64,000 bases of DNA, taken from the NCBI RefSeq assembly GCF_003721515.1, contig NZ_RJJD01000015.1, forward strand, positions 286,258 through 350,257. Reading direction: 5' to 3'. The notes under the pieces were generated by a model. It was not told where the DNA came from. It searched no databases and was given only the letters and a program-made list of their open reading frames with translations. Made by a program: the position numbers and the translations under genes. Below are positions 17,303-26,268 of this stretch, in pieces (position 1 is the stretch's first letter; each line of letters starts with the position of its first letter). This DNA comes from Rufibacter latericius (GTDB taxonomy: Bacteria > Bacteroidota > Bacteroidia > Cytophagales > Hymenobacteraceae).

Positions 17303-18271
17303 TTAGTTATTCTTTAATTTTTCAATCCAAGCTATGGCCTTGTTGATTGCTTCTAAATTGAATAAATAATCTGCACCGTCCATTGGGTCAAATGACATTG
17401 AGTCACCTTCCCCAATCATCATTATGTTATCAACAATATCTTCAAATGGCTTGGTGGGGAAGGGAAGTGCAACGCCAAATCTTCTAATCTTAGAATTGGT
17501 CTTTAAGGGGAAGATGGGATAAACACTTTCAAGCCCTTTTTTGATAGAGAAATGAACACCTTCATGCTGTTCCAGAAAGGTTGATTGTTCAGTCCAGAAC
17601 TCTTCTGGATACACATTTAAGCTTGGGTTTAAAAGCTGTTCCCGCACCTTATTGTAAACACTGTCAAGAATAAAGGTATAACCAAATTTTGCAAATGTTA
17701 GAATATAGGCTGTTTTCAACAAGGCAATACCAAATACCCTTTTTTCAACTCTAGATTTTTTGCGGATTAAATTAACAATGCCGCCAAAACTCTCATCCTT
17801 CAAGGAGGCAATATAATCTTCTAAGACCTGTGGGTTGTTATACCTTTTATCATGAGTTATCTTGATTTCACCATTACTCTCTACCTTGACATAACCAGTT
17901 ACCGTTTTTCCTTCATTTTCCATAGTCACCTTTTGAGTTGTATATGGCAGAAACTCACTAGCATCTAGTTCTCGCAACCTATCGGATAAATGGAAATCAA
18001 CTTCATGCCCACAAGTATTGTTGCAACTTTTGCAAGTCAAAGCTATTTGGCTACCACCCAAAGATTTGGGAGGGGCATCTTCCAAAGTAAGCCTATTTCT
18101 AGATTTCTCTTCAAGTGCTTGTTCTGGAAAATGCTCCAAGCAAATAGGGCAGATGTATGTCTTAGGAAACTGTAATTCTAAATCTGGAAGAAAACCATTT
18201 GATTTGAGAAAATTAAGGTGACTAGAAAACCTATCAAAAAGTAATTTTCTCTTGTTGTCGTTTCTACTCAT
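17303..18271 (-). CDS. HNH endonuclease-domain protein
   Basis: A 322-aa protein with an N-terminal zinc/HNH-like module: C-P-I-C near residue 42, then L-T-L-E-D-A-P-P, S-L-G-G, and a second cysteine pair in L-T-C-K-S-C-N-N followed by G-H-E-V-D. This E-D-x-P-P...L-T-C-x-x-C-N-N pattern is a recognised HNH-like nuclease variant. The remaining 220 residues are unrecognised and largely charged. It sits at the right end of the element next to attR, the usual place for accessory cargo, so a defence or exclusion role is plausible but unproven. Confidence 0.75.
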   Translation of the reverse strand: MSRNDNKRKLLFDRFSSHLNFLKSNGFLPDLELQFPKTYICPICLEHFPEQALEEKSRNRLTLEDAPPKSLGGSQIALTCKSCNNTCGHEVDFHLSDRLRELDASEFLPYTTQKVTMENEGKTVTGYVKVESNGEIKITHDKRYNNPQVLEDYIASLKDESFGGIVNLIRKKSRVEKRVFGIALLKTAYILTFAKFGYTFILDSVYNKVREQLLNPSLNVYPEEFWTEQSTFLEQHEGVHFSIKKGLESVYPIFPLKTNSKIRRFGVALPFPTKPFEDIVDNIMMIGEGDSMSFDPMDGADYLFNLEAINKAIAWIEKLKNN

Positions 18272-18406
18272 TTGCGGGTTTAAAATTTAGTTAAGGAATT
18301 TGCCTTGTTGTAAAACTTAGGTAGGTCGCCTTGGCAGGCAGAAGGTTTCAAATTCTTGATGCAAACTTTGTATCTTTATCCAGAACCACCAAGCACATAA
18401 TCGAAA

Positions 18407-18426
18407 TGTCACCTATTTGGTCACCT
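18407..18426. promoter_or_regulatory. Right arm-type integrase sites (putative)
   Basis: TGTCACCT (18407-18414) and GGTCACCT (18419-18426), 12 bp apart start to start, in the same orientation as the pair inside attL. The longer TTTGGTCACCTGT is shared by both ends. Confidence 0.55.
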
Positions 18427-18434
18427 GTAAAACG

Positions 18435-18470
18435 AAAAAACCCTTGTAAGTTTTTAGCTTACAAGGGTTT
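18435..18470 (-). terminator. Element-supplied terminator for tRNA-fMet
   Basis: Perfect 13-bp arms AAACCCTTGTAAG/CTTACAAGGGTTT (18438-18450, 18458-18470) with a T run on the minus strand. It lies just past the tRNA 3' end and replaces the displaced chromosomal terminator at 10482-10516. Confidence 0.8.
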
Positions 18471-18484
18471 ATCTTACTATTGGG

Positions 18485-18557
<73 letters not shown>

Positions 18558-18619
18558 CTGTTTGTAATACAAATGTAGGGGCTTTTTCTATTCGCTCCAA
18601 ACACTTTGTGAAAGTTTTT

Positions 18620-20416
18620 CTAAAAACGGCCCGTAATCCCGAAATGAATCTTACCTCTGGAGAGGCTAAAACCTTCCTGAGACGTTCTCCCCACCGAGTA
18701 AACTAGCTGAAACACACCGGCTCCCGTTGAAAAGCTGATACCCCCGCCCACCCCGCTGGCCCACTGAATATTTTTTTCACGTTGAAGGTCGCGGCGCAGA
18801 TATCCCTGGTCATACAGGAGGAAAACGTACGAATCTTGCCCGGTATACAACCGATACTCCAGCGTACTGATGGCATACGATGAGGCATAAAAGGCATAAT
18901 CATCGAAGCCCCGCAGCGAAGCCAGGCCGCCTAGCCGGAACAATTCATTTAAGTACAGGCGCTGGTTCACCAAGGCTTCAGCACGAAGGCGGGTAAGCAC
19001 TACTGCATTTTTTGAGACAGGCCAGTACCGTTCTACCCGTCCGGCCAGGGAAAGCTGACTGGTTTTCATCTGCAGGGTGTCATAGTAACTGGCTTCTACC
19101 CGCGCATTGCGCTGCACCCGTTTGTTGCCCACGGCTCCCTGGAAATAAGCCTGGGTTCCCCTTCTAGGAAAATATAGATCATCTAAGTTACCCCAGGCAT
19201 ACGCGACCCCATACGACGTGAAGTTGGCATCAATGGCCGAGGAATCTGAGCGGCGCTGCCGAAGGGCCTCCGGTGAAAGCAGTTGTGACCTGACCACCTC
19301 GGCAAAGAAGGTGACGCGGCTGGTGGTAGACAAAGGGTAGGCGATTTCCAGACGCGGGCGCAGGTTTAGGAAAGACGTATCCTGCTTGTAAAGATGAAAC
19401 AACCCGGCCACCTCAAACGGGGAGTTAAAGAAGTGGGGGTGACGGTACTCCACATCCAGAATCTGGGAGTTGCGTTCCACTTTGCGCCAATGCAGGCCAA
19501 TCTGCTTCCCGCTGCCCCGCAGGTTGCGCACCTGAAGGTTCACCTCGCCGGTGATCAACAGTTTGGCGTCCGAAGAATTGGGATCAGGCAGAAATCCGAT
19601 GATGCCGTCAAATTGGTTTGCTTTTTTCTCATCAAGGAAGAAGTACACGCGGGCCTGGTTTTTGGCAAACAGAACCTGAGGTTCTCCTGTGATGCGCACA
19701 AACGGCAACTGCCGGAGGGCACGAAGGGCTTCTTCTATGCGCTGGAGGGAATACGGCTGCCCCGGAGCTAGTTGGGTATAGCGATATAGGGTTCGTAACT
19801 GCATGCGGCTGCTGCCGATGATCTGAACCGAGTCAATGACCATTAAAGGACCGCGCGCTACCCGCAGCACCCCGCTGATAGAATCATTGTACAGGCGCAG
19901 GGAGTCAATGTGCACGGAAGCATAGGGGAAGCCGCTGTTCTCGGTCTCACGCAGCAGGGCCTGTTGCAGTTGGGCGAACTCGGCGGGCCGGAAAGGCTGC
20001 CCGCTGTAGAGTTTCTCCCGGAAGCCCACTTTCTCCAGCAGCCCTTCGCCCACGTTTCCGTTTTTAAGCGACGCCCAATGAAACGGCCGGCCCACGTACA
20101 CGTGCAGCCACAGAGAATCCTGCCGCTGGCGCAGGCTGTCAATGGAGGCGGTGAGGTAACCTTCTTCCTGCACACGGGCCAGCCAATTGCGCAAGTCTTG
20201 TTGCAAACCTAAAGAATCACGGGCGGCGAATTTAGGCTGTAGGCGTTGCCAGATCTTGATGGCCTCGGGGTCAGGTGACAACACGTTGACCACTAGTTTC
20301 CGGTCCTGCGCCTGCCCCGGGTTGGCCCAGAACAGCAAACCCAGGAACAGCCCCAGAATTGCGTATCTTTGCAGGACATTGTTTTGGCACGGACGGGAAC
20401 TAGACCTCCTCTTCAT
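18620..20416 (-). CDS. Outer-membrane BamA/TamA-like beta-barrel protein
   Basis: About 598 aa from the ATG at 20416. That start places a basic N-terminus and a hydrophobic segment ending A-N-P-G-Q-A-Q (signal peptide) at the front; an upstream GTG at 20455 is in frame but less likely. Residues 40-280 contain POTRA-like repeats (for example the segment with V-I-D-S-V-Q-I-I-G-S-S followed by Y-T-Q-L-A-P-G-Q-P-Y), and the rest forms a D15-type 16-strand barrel ending in Phe, as Omp85 proteins require. Likely works in outer-membrane protein or surface-protein assembly. It is too short for BamA itself. Confidence 0.82.
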   Translation of the reverse strand: MKRRSSSRPCQNNVLQRYAILGLFLGLLFWANPGQAQDRKLVVNVLSPDPEAIKIWQRLQPKFAARDSLGLQQDLRNWLARVQEEGYLTASIDSLRQRQDSLWLHVYVGRPFHWASLKNGNVGEGLLEKVGFREKLYSGQPFRPAEFAQLQQALLRETENSGFPYASVHIDSLRLYNDSISGVLRVARGPLMVIDSVQIIGSSRMQLRTLYRYTQLAPGQPYSLQRIEEALRALRQLPFVRITGEPQVLFAKNQARVYFFLDEKKANQFDGIIGFLPDPNSSDAKLLITGEVNLQVRNLRGSGKQIGLHWRKVERNSQILDVEYRHPHFFNSPFEVAGLFHLYKQDTSFLNLRPRLEIAYPLSTTSRVTFFAEVVRSQLLSPEALRQRRSDSSAIDANFTSYGVAYAWGNLDDLYFPRRGTQAYFQGAVGNKRVQRNARVEASYYDTLQMKTSQLSLAGRVERYWPVSKNAVVLTRLRAEALVNQRLYLNELFRLGGLASLRGFDDYAFYASSYAISTLEYRLYTGQDSYVFLLYDQGYLRRDLQREKNIQWASGVGGGISFSTGAGVFQLVYSVGRTSQEGFSLSRGKIHFGITGRF

Positions 20417-20501
20417 TGTTTCTAAAGGTACGGCACGCGCTTCAATTAACGCCACCGCCTATTTCATTTACCTCTAACGCTTTCCACAGCCCTTTTATAT
20501 T

Positions 20502-21641
20502 TTGGCCGGAATTTATCTTCATATCCCTTTCTGCAAACAAGCCTGCCACTACTGCGATTTCCATTTCAGTACGTCTATGGGCCTCAAGGAGCAGGTGCTA
20601 CAAGCCATGCACCACGAACTAGAACTGCAGAAGTCTTACCTGAACGGCGAGGTTATCAACACCATTTACTTCGGCGGAGGTACGCCTTCCATTTTATCGG
20701 TAACCGAACTGAACGGCCTTTTAGAGGCCATTTACGCAAAACATACGGTAAACCCAGCCGCCGAGATTACCTTGGAAGCCAACCCAGACGACCTCACCCC
20801 TGAGAAACTACAGGCCCTGCGCCAGACCCGCATCAACCGGTTGAGCATTGGCGTGCAGTCGTTCCATGATCCGCATCTGCAGTTGATGAACCGTCCCCAT
20901 ACCGCCGTCGAGGCTGTTGACTGCATCAGAATGGCGCAGGAACTGGGCTTTGACAACATCTCTCTGGATCTAATCTACGGCATCCCGGCCGAGGATGCCA
21001 CCTTGTGGGAGGAAGACCTGACCAAGGCTTTCGCCTTGAACGTGCAGCACCTTTCCTGCTACGCGCTCACCATTGAGCCCAACACCGTCTTCGGGAACCG
21101 GGTGCGCAAAGGTACCTTCTCGCCCGCCGATGAAGAACGCGTGGCCCGCCAGTTTGAGGTACTCATGACTCAGGCCAAGGCCCATGGCTTCCTGCACTAC
21201 GAGATCTCCAACTTCTGCCAGCCGGGTTTTGAAAGCAAGCACAACAGCAGTTACTGGAAACAGGTGCCGTACCTGGGCTTAGGGCCCAGTGCCCATTCCT
21301 TTAACGGGGTGAGCCGCCAGTTCAACATCGCCCACAACCCTAAATACGTACAGGCCCTGGAAGCCGGGCAACTGCCTTGCACCGTAGAAGAACTCTCGAT
21401 AGAAGACCGCGTGAACGAGTACGTCATGACCACCCTGCGCACCAGTTGGGGCTGTGACACGGCGTATATTCAAGAGAAATGGGGCATTGACCTGGTAGCC
21501 CTGCACGCACCGTACCTGCAGAAAATTGAAACACAGGGATTGCTGCGGAAAGACCAGCACGTACTGGTGCTCACCGAGGCCGGTAAACTGCTCGCCGATG
21601 AAATTGCCCTGGATCTTTTTTTACTTAAGGAAGAAGCGTAG
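20502..21641 (+). CDS. hemW: Radical SAM heme chaperone HemW
   Basis: A 379-aa radical SAM protein. The 4Fe-4S motif C-K-Q-A-C-H-Y-C sits within the first 20 residues, right after the typical G-I-Y-L-H-I-P-F start, and the glycine-rich SAM motif Y-F-G-G-G-T-P-S follows. Length and lack of the extra N-terminal residues of true HemN fit HemW, a heme-transfer chaperone, and not the coproporphyrinogen dehydrogenase. Start codon is TTG at 20502; no better ATG exists upstream in frame. Divergent from the outer-membrane barrel gene; the short gap must hold both promoters. Confidence 0.92.
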   Translation: MAGIYLHIPFCKQACHYCDFHFSTSMGLKEQVLQAMHHELELQKSYLNGEVINTIYFGGGTPSILSVTELNGLLEAIYAKHTVNPAAEITLEANPDDLTPEKLQALRQTRINRLSIGVQSFHDPHLQLMNRPHTAVEAVDCIRMAQELGFDNISLDLIYGIPAEDATLWEEDLTKAFALNVQHLSCYALTIEPNTVFGNRVRKGTFSPADEERVARQFEVLMTQAKAHGFLHYEISNFCQPGFESKHNSSYWKQVPYLGLGPSAHSFNGVSRQFNIAHNPKYVQALEAGQLPCTVEELSIEDRVNEYVMTTLRTSWGCDTAYIQEKWGIDLVALHAPYLQKIETQGLLRKDQHVLVLTEAGKLLADEIALDLFLLKEEA

Positions 21642-21703
21642 AAGCTGCTCCAGGCGGTGGAAAGCAAGGTTGGTTTTAAAAATTAACTGATCGGTAAAGT
21701 TCT

Positions 21704-21739
21704 GTTTTTAAGCCGTATTTCATAAATCGGCTTGAAAAC
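21704..21739. repeat. Palindrome, intergenic IR family
   Basis: Inverted arms around TTTCATAAA (AAGCCG/CGGCTT inside GTTTT/AAAAC), downstream of hemW. Confidence 0.65.
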
Positions 21740-21869
21740 GGAAAGGTTGTTACCTGCTAAAGGAAAACCTTCGCTGCAGAAGGGAGTAAACTTCCAAGGA
21801 GGTTATAGTATGGGACTTTAATCCTATATTTAATGAACCTTCCTTGATTTCTATTAACCTTCCTTCCTC

Positions 21870-22544
21870 ATGAAAAAATTCAGCCTTTCTTTCAGATTAA
21901 TGACACTGCTCCTGTGCAGTTTCCTGGTTGCTTCCTGCGGCAATGATGACGAAGAGGAAGTAGCTCCTCTTGACAATCAGATAGAGTATGAAAACAACCG
22001 GTACGCCCTTACGGTTGGTCTTTCGTTTGATCTTGGCCCCATTGGTTTTGTAGAAAACAGTAACACCCACTACGCCCAGGCTTTCATCATAGCTGACACC
22101 GCCACCGCAACCCAGGACCCTAACATGTACTTGGAACTTTACCTGTTTTCATCCGGTGCCACGGCCTTCAAGACCGGCACTTTTGAGTTCGCTGATTTGA
22201 GCAATGAAACAAGTGAAGAAGCCGCCGAGGCCAAATACCAAGGCAAAAACTTCTTCATAGAATCTTTCTTTTACAAGGATGCGAACGATGACCAAGAGTT
22301 CGATGAGGATACCGAGACTTTCAGCATTACCGGCGGAACTGTCACCATCTCCGGGACTCCCTCTAATTACACCATTGAATGCGATGTACAATTGGAAAAC
22401 AACCAGGGTCTGAAAGCGCATTACTCCGGCGATATCGTTCCTATTTCCACAGATCCAGATGACGACGATGCCACTGCCCAGATGAGAAAGGCTCCTAAAG
22501 CGATGCCGTTCAAATTTAAGACTCCTGCGTTTATAAACCAGTAG
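21870..22544 (+). CDS. Putative lipoprotein, 224 aa
   Basis: Not recognised beyond its export signal. A lysine-containing N-terminus, hydrophobic core and lipobox L-V-A-S-C-G (Cys about residue 23) mark a lipoprotein; an acidic stretch D-D-E-E-E follows the cysteine, which in Bacteroidota can act as a surface-export signal. The remainder looks like an all-beta domain with repeated acidic loops. A strong hairpin with a T run follows the gene, so it is probably monocistronic. Confidence 0.75.
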   Translation: MKKFSLSFRLMTLLLCSFLVASCGNDDEEEVAPLDNQIEYENNRYALTVGLSFDLGPIGFVENSNTHYAQAFIIADTATATQDPNMYLELYLFSSGATAFKTGTFEFADLSNETSEEAAEAKYQGKNFFIESFFYKDANDDQEFDEDTETFSITGGTVTISGTPSNYTIECDVQLENNQGLKAHYSGDIVPISTDPDDDDATAQMRKAPKAMPFKFKTPAFINQ

Positions 22545-22597
22545 CACCAATTGACAGCCGATCTGCTGTTTAATTATTTGGGCTTTCCTTCTTACAT

Positions 22598-22650
22598 CCT
22601 CTGTTTTAAGGCTACTTTCGCGGAAAGACCCTTAAAACAGAGGATTTTTT
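22598..22650 (+). terminator. Long hairpin terminator, also an IR-family member
   Basis: Perfect 14-bp arms (22598-22611 and 22630-22643) with an inner CTTTC-GCG-GAAAG stem and a following T run at 22645-22650. It ends the lipoprotein transcript and shows how the palindrome family can act as terminator. Confidence 0.8.
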
Positions 22651-22734
22651 CTGGCCGATACTTTCCCGGACGAAACCGTTCACTGAAAACCTTTTGGGCC
22701 TTTAAAGGTATCTGCGTTAGTTGCTTACCAGACA

Positions 22735-23859
22735 ATGAAAAAATTTATGTACATCCTGCTCTCGCTCCTAGCCACGGTTGCTCTTGGAGGCACGCTCTTT
22801 CTGGCCTTTGCGCCGCAGTTTGGGGCATCGGCCCAAGGCCAAAGCCTGGAGCGCATTCATAAGTCCAAAAACTACCGTGATGGCAAGTTCCAGAACACAT
22901 CTCACACGCCTATGATGGATGAGTCGCCGTTCCTGGACAAGGTGAAGATCTTCGCTAAGTTCATTGGCGGCACCCAGGGCGCCACTCCTTCTGAGGAACT
23001 GCCTATGGCTCCTTTAAAGAAAGAAGATTTTGCAGGCACGCCGGGCGCCGGGGTAAGGATCACGTGGTTTGGACACTCGGCGGTACTGCTGGAGGTGAAC
23101 GGCAAGCGCATCTTCGCAGACCCCATGCTGGGCCAACGCGCCTCGCCGGTGTCCTTCATCGGGAGTAAGCGGTTTAATGAGAAACTGCCCCTTGCCATAG
23201 AAGACCTGCCGCCGCTGGACGTTGTGCTGTTGTCGCATGACCATTATGACCACCTAGACCGCGGCACCATCCTGAAACTGAAAGGCAAGACCCGGCACTT
23301 CATCGTTCCGCTGGGAGTGGCGGCGCATTTGCAGCGCTGGGGCGTAGACAGCACCAAGATCACCGAACTGGACTGGTGGGAAACCACCGATTTTGAAGGC
23401 CTGTTCCTGGCTTCCACACCTGCCCGCCACTTCTCGGGCCGGGGCCTGAACGACCGCGACAAGACGTTGTGGTGTTCCTGGGTGCTCAAAAGCGGCGACC
23501 AGTCCATTTACTTCGGCGGAGACTCGGGGTATGACACGCACTTCAAGCAGATTGGCGAAAAATACGGTCCGTTTGACTTGACCTTGCTGGAGTGCGGCCA
23601 GTACAACGAAGCCTGGAAATACATCCACATGATGCCGGAACAAACCGCCCAGGCGCACCTTGATTTGAAAGGCAAGGTGTTGATGGCTACCCACTGGGGC
23701 GCTTTCTCGCTGGCCCTGCATCACTGGAAGGAACCCATTGAACGCTTGTCAAAAGCCGTGCAGCAGCATAACATCCAACTGGCCACTCCGCTCATCGGGC
23801 AACCCTGGAGTTTGCAGTCAGAACGGCCGCAGACGCAGTGGTGGAAAGGCGTGGAGTAG
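22735..23859 (+). CDS. MBL-fold metal-dependent hydrolase (UlaG/NAPE-PLD-like)
   Basis: A 374-aa protein with an N-terminal hydrophobic anchor (residues about 4-25). The metallo-beta-lactamase signature S-H-D-H-Y-D-H-L-D and the preceding W-F-G-H-S-A-V-L-L-E are typical of the UlaG/NAPE-PLD branch; further ligands are in T-P-A-R-H-F-S, G-G-D-S-G-Y and A-T-H-W-G-A-F. It likely hydrolyses a phosphodiester or lactone at the membrane; family members act on N-acyl-phosphatidylethanolamine-like lipids, but substrate cannot be assigned here. Confidence 0.88.
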   Translation: MKKFMYILLSLLATVALGGTLFLAFAPQFGASAQGQSLERIHKSKNYRDGKFQNTSHTPMMDESPFLDKVKIFAKFIGGTQGATPSEELPMAPLKKEDFAGTPGAGVRITWFGHSAVLLEVNGKRIFADPMLGQRASPVSFIGSKRFNEKLPLAIEDLPPLDVVLLSHDHYDHLDRGTILKLKGKTRHFIVPLGVAAHLQRWGVDSTKITELDWWETTDFEGLFLASTPARHFSGRGLNDRDKTLWCSWVLKSGDQSIYFGGDSGYDTHFKQIGEKYGPFDLTLLECGQYNEAWKYIHMMPEQTAQAHLDLKGKVLMATHWGAFSLALHHWKEPIERLSKAVQQHNIQLATPLIGQPWSLQSERPQTQWWKGVE

Positions 23860-23935
23860 AAAGCTGGAACAGACAACACGCAGAGGTAGCAGATCGTAAA
23901 AAGGGAGTAAGGATTTCATTGTGAGAGAAACGTTT

Positions 23936-23970
23936 GTTTCAGGGCTTTTTTGTGAAAAACAGGCCAGAAA
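23936..23970. repeat. Palindrome, intergenic IR family
   Basis: Imperfect arms TTTCAGGGC and GGCCAGAAA around a T/A-rich core; 31 nt before the next start. Confidence 0.5.
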
Positions 23971-24000
23971 TGAGTTTACAGGAAACTAACTTTTCTAACC

Positions 24001-24318
24001 ATGGAACTATTAACTAACCCCAATCGCTTTGCGCCTGTGCCTGGTAGGCATAGAGGGCAGTTTCCCTTCTTCGGTGCTATTTTTGCCATCTTGCTCTTCT
24101 TGTTCGTGGCCGGGGTTCTGTATTTCACCCATATAACAGACTTTTCTTCCCCGGAAGTGACATCCGCTGGAAAGATGGAGAATCAGCCTACCCTGCAAAA
24201 CACAAGAGTTGAGGCTTTGGTGGCAGGCACCTCTATTGTAACTACCGCTAACCTGGTCAACCATCCCGTGTTTGCGCCGCTTCTGAAGCAACAGCCTACT
24301 GCTGTTTCCTTCAGGTAA
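24001..24318 (+). CDS. Small membrane protein, hypothetical
   Basis: A 105-aa ORF with one clear transmembrane segment (about residues 23-45: F-F-G-A-I-F-A-I-L-L-F-L-F-V) and a short C-terminal soluble tail. No family recognised. Supported by its separate start after an IR-family palindrome and codon use like that of its neighbours, but the coding case rests mainly on the membrane segment. Confidence 0.5.
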   Translation: MELLTNPNRFAPVPGRHRGQFPFFGAIFAILLFLFVAGVLYFTHITDFSSPEVTSAGKMENQPTLQNTRVEALVAGTSIVTTANLVNHPVFAPLLKQQPTAVSFR

Positions 24319-24477
24319 GGCTTAGCGGCATGGATGACGATAACACAAACCCATGGTTTTGGTTTGCATGAAAGCAGAAGGGTAGGAAACAGGATTTCTT
24401 TAAAGCGTGCTTTGAAACGCAACTAGTTCTCAGCATCTTTACCGGCATCTGTTTCTACCCCTCAATTGCTCTCTTGT

Positions 24478-25575
24478 ATGCGTTCTAACGCCTTCTTCCG
24501 CTTGCCGGCTTTTCTGGTTGTACTGCTTTGGGTGACTGGTTGCGCCACCCAGAAAAGCATCTCCGTTTCACCCCAGGATACGCAAGTGGCGTACGTGGGG
24601 CGGGTAGGGAAACCATCGCCGGAGGCAACGGAACTGTACTGGTCGGGCACGTCGGCGAAGCTGAATTTTGAGGGTACTTCGGTGAAAGCGCGCCTGAAAG
24701 ACAGCAGCGGAAAAAGCTACTTCAACGTGATCATTGACGGCGACAGCATCTCGGTGATACGCCCAGACACGGCCGTTAAAGAATACGTCTTGGCATCTGG
24801 GCTGAAACCCGGCAAGCATACGGTGGAGCTTTTCAAACGCACTGAGTGGGATAAAGGCACGACCACGTTTTACGGCTTCCTTCTGGAAAACGGGGGTAAA
24901 ACGCTGCCGCCGGCTGCGCCGAAAACCCGCAGGATTGAGTTCTACGGCAACTCCATCACGGCTGGCTACGCTGTGGAAGACTTCTCGGGCAAAGACAATC
25001 CGGAGGGCATGAACACAAACCATTACGTGAGCTACGCCGCCCTCACTGCGCGCTTCTTTGACGCGGAGCACACCTGCATCTGCAAAAGCGGCATCGGCAT
25101 TACGGTGAGCTGGGAGCCTAACATCATGCCCGATATCTATGATCGCCTGAACCCGTCTGACACGGGCAGCAAATGGGACTTCTCACAGAATCAACCCGAT
25201 GTGGTGGTGATCAACCTCTTCCAGAACGATTCCTGGATTGTGAACCTGCCGGAGAATGCCCAGTTCAAGCGGCGCTTCGGGAGCACCAAACCCACGGAGG
25301 AATTCCTGATCTCGGCGTACCAGAACTTCGTGAAGAACATCAGAAGCAAATACCCCAACGCGCACATCATCGCTATGCTAGGTAACATGGACATCACGCG
25401 GGCTGGCTCGCCGTGGCCGGGCTACGTGGAGAAAGCCGTGTCCGGTTTGCAGGACGGGAAAATTTACACTTTGTTTGCGCCTTACAAAGACACGCCCGGC
25501 CACCCGCGGGTGGAGGAGCAGCAGGCCATTGCCAACCAGCTCATCAAGTTCATGCAAGAGAAGCTGAACTGGTAA
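24478..25575 (+). CDS. CE2-like SGNH acetyl esterase lipoprotein
   Basis: About 365 aa from the ATG at 24478; an in-frame TTG 12 nt upstream is less likely. N-terminal signal with lipobox V-T-G-C-A. After a beta-sandwich N-terminal domain (to about residue 145) comes the SGNH hydrolase domain: F-Y-G-N-S-I-T with the nucleophile Ser, V-I-N-L-F-Q-N-D with the block-III Asn, and G-H-P-R-V-E-E-Q with the catalytic His near the C-terminus. This two-domain order is that of carbohydrate esterase family 2, which deacetylates xylan and other polysaccharides. Expected in the periplasm or at the surface. Confidence 0.82.
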   Translation: MRSNAFFRLPAFLVVLLWVTGCATQKSISVSPQDTQVAYVGRVGKPSPEATELYWSGTSAKLNFEGTSVKARLKDSSGKSYFNVIIDGDSISVIRPDTAVKEYVLASGLKPGKHTVELFKRTEWDKGTTTFYGFLLENGGKTLPPAAPKTRRIEFYGNSITAGYAVEDFSGKDNPEGMNTNHYVSYAALTARFFDAEHTCICKSGIGITVSWEPNIMPDIYDRLNPSDTGSKWDFSQNQPDVVVINLFQNDSWIVNLPENAQFKRRFGSTKPTEEFLISAYQNFVKNIRSKYPNAHIIAMLGNMDITRAGSPWPGYVEKAVSGLQDGKIYTLFAPYKDTPGHPRVEEQQAIANQLIKFMQEKLNW

Positions 25576-25601
25576 GTCTTAGCAGTCAATCCTTTTATTT
25601 T

Positions 25602-26174
25602 ATGCAAGAAACGCTGCACCAGAACAAGACGTTTGACCAGCTCAACTACACCGGCAAAGGCGTATCTGGGCGGGAGTTTGAGGAATGCACGTTTACCAAC
25701 TGCGATTTTTCCGGTACCAACCTCTCCAACAACAGTTTCACCGATTGCCGCTTTGAAGACTGCAACCTGAGCAATGTCCAGTTGGGCCATTCCAAGCTGC
25801 ACGATGTCACCTTCACCAACTGCAAACTGGTGGGCGTGGATTTCAGCCACTGCCATGATTTCCTGTTTGCGGTGCGGTTCAACCGCTGCTCCCTGGATTA
25901 CACCTACTTTGGGAAAAAGAACCTCAAAAAGACCGTTTTCGAGGGCTGCAGCATCAAGGAAGCCAACTTCACTGACTCTGATTTAACCCAGGCTGCCTTC
26001 CTGGACTGCGATCTGGCCCGAACCGTTTTCCAGCGCAGCAACCTGGAGAAAGCAGATTTTAGAACAGCCTACAACTACACGCTGGACCCCGAGCTTAACC
26101 GCATCAAAAAGGCGAAGTTCTCGGTGCAAGGGGCGCTGGGCTTGTTGGCTAAGTATGACATTGACGTGAAGTAG
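25602..26174 (+). CDS. Pentapeptide repeat protein
   Basis: 190 aa from the ATG at 25602, which gives the M-Q-E-T-L-H-Q start; longer in-frame extensions upstream overlap the esterase gene and are unlikely. From about residue 20 to 165 almost every fifth position is F or L in A(D/N)LXX-like units (for example C-T-F-T-N, C-D-F-S-G, C-R-F-E-D, C-N-L-S-N), with a short non-repeat break near the centre. This gives a right-handed quadrilateral helix as in Qnr/McbG proteins that protect gyrase; whether this one does so is unknown. It starts 26 nt after the esterase stop, so may be co-transcribed. Confidence 0.85.
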   Translation: MQETLHQNKTFDQLNYTGKGVSGREFEECTFTNCDFSGTNLSNNSFTDCRFEDCNLSNVQLGHSKLHDVTFTNCKLVGVDFSHCHDFLFAVRFNRCSLDYTYFGKKNLKKTVFEGCSIKEANFTDSDLTQAAFLDCDLARTVFQRSNLEKADFRTAYNYTLDPELNRIKKAKFSVQGALGLLAKYDIDVK

Positions 26175-26268
26175 AAGCTACTCAGGCTGTTCCACGGGGA
26201 AAAGGAAAATTTGCTTACATTTAGTACCGGCATCTTCTCCAGAACAAGTTCTTCGTCCGCAAACCACT

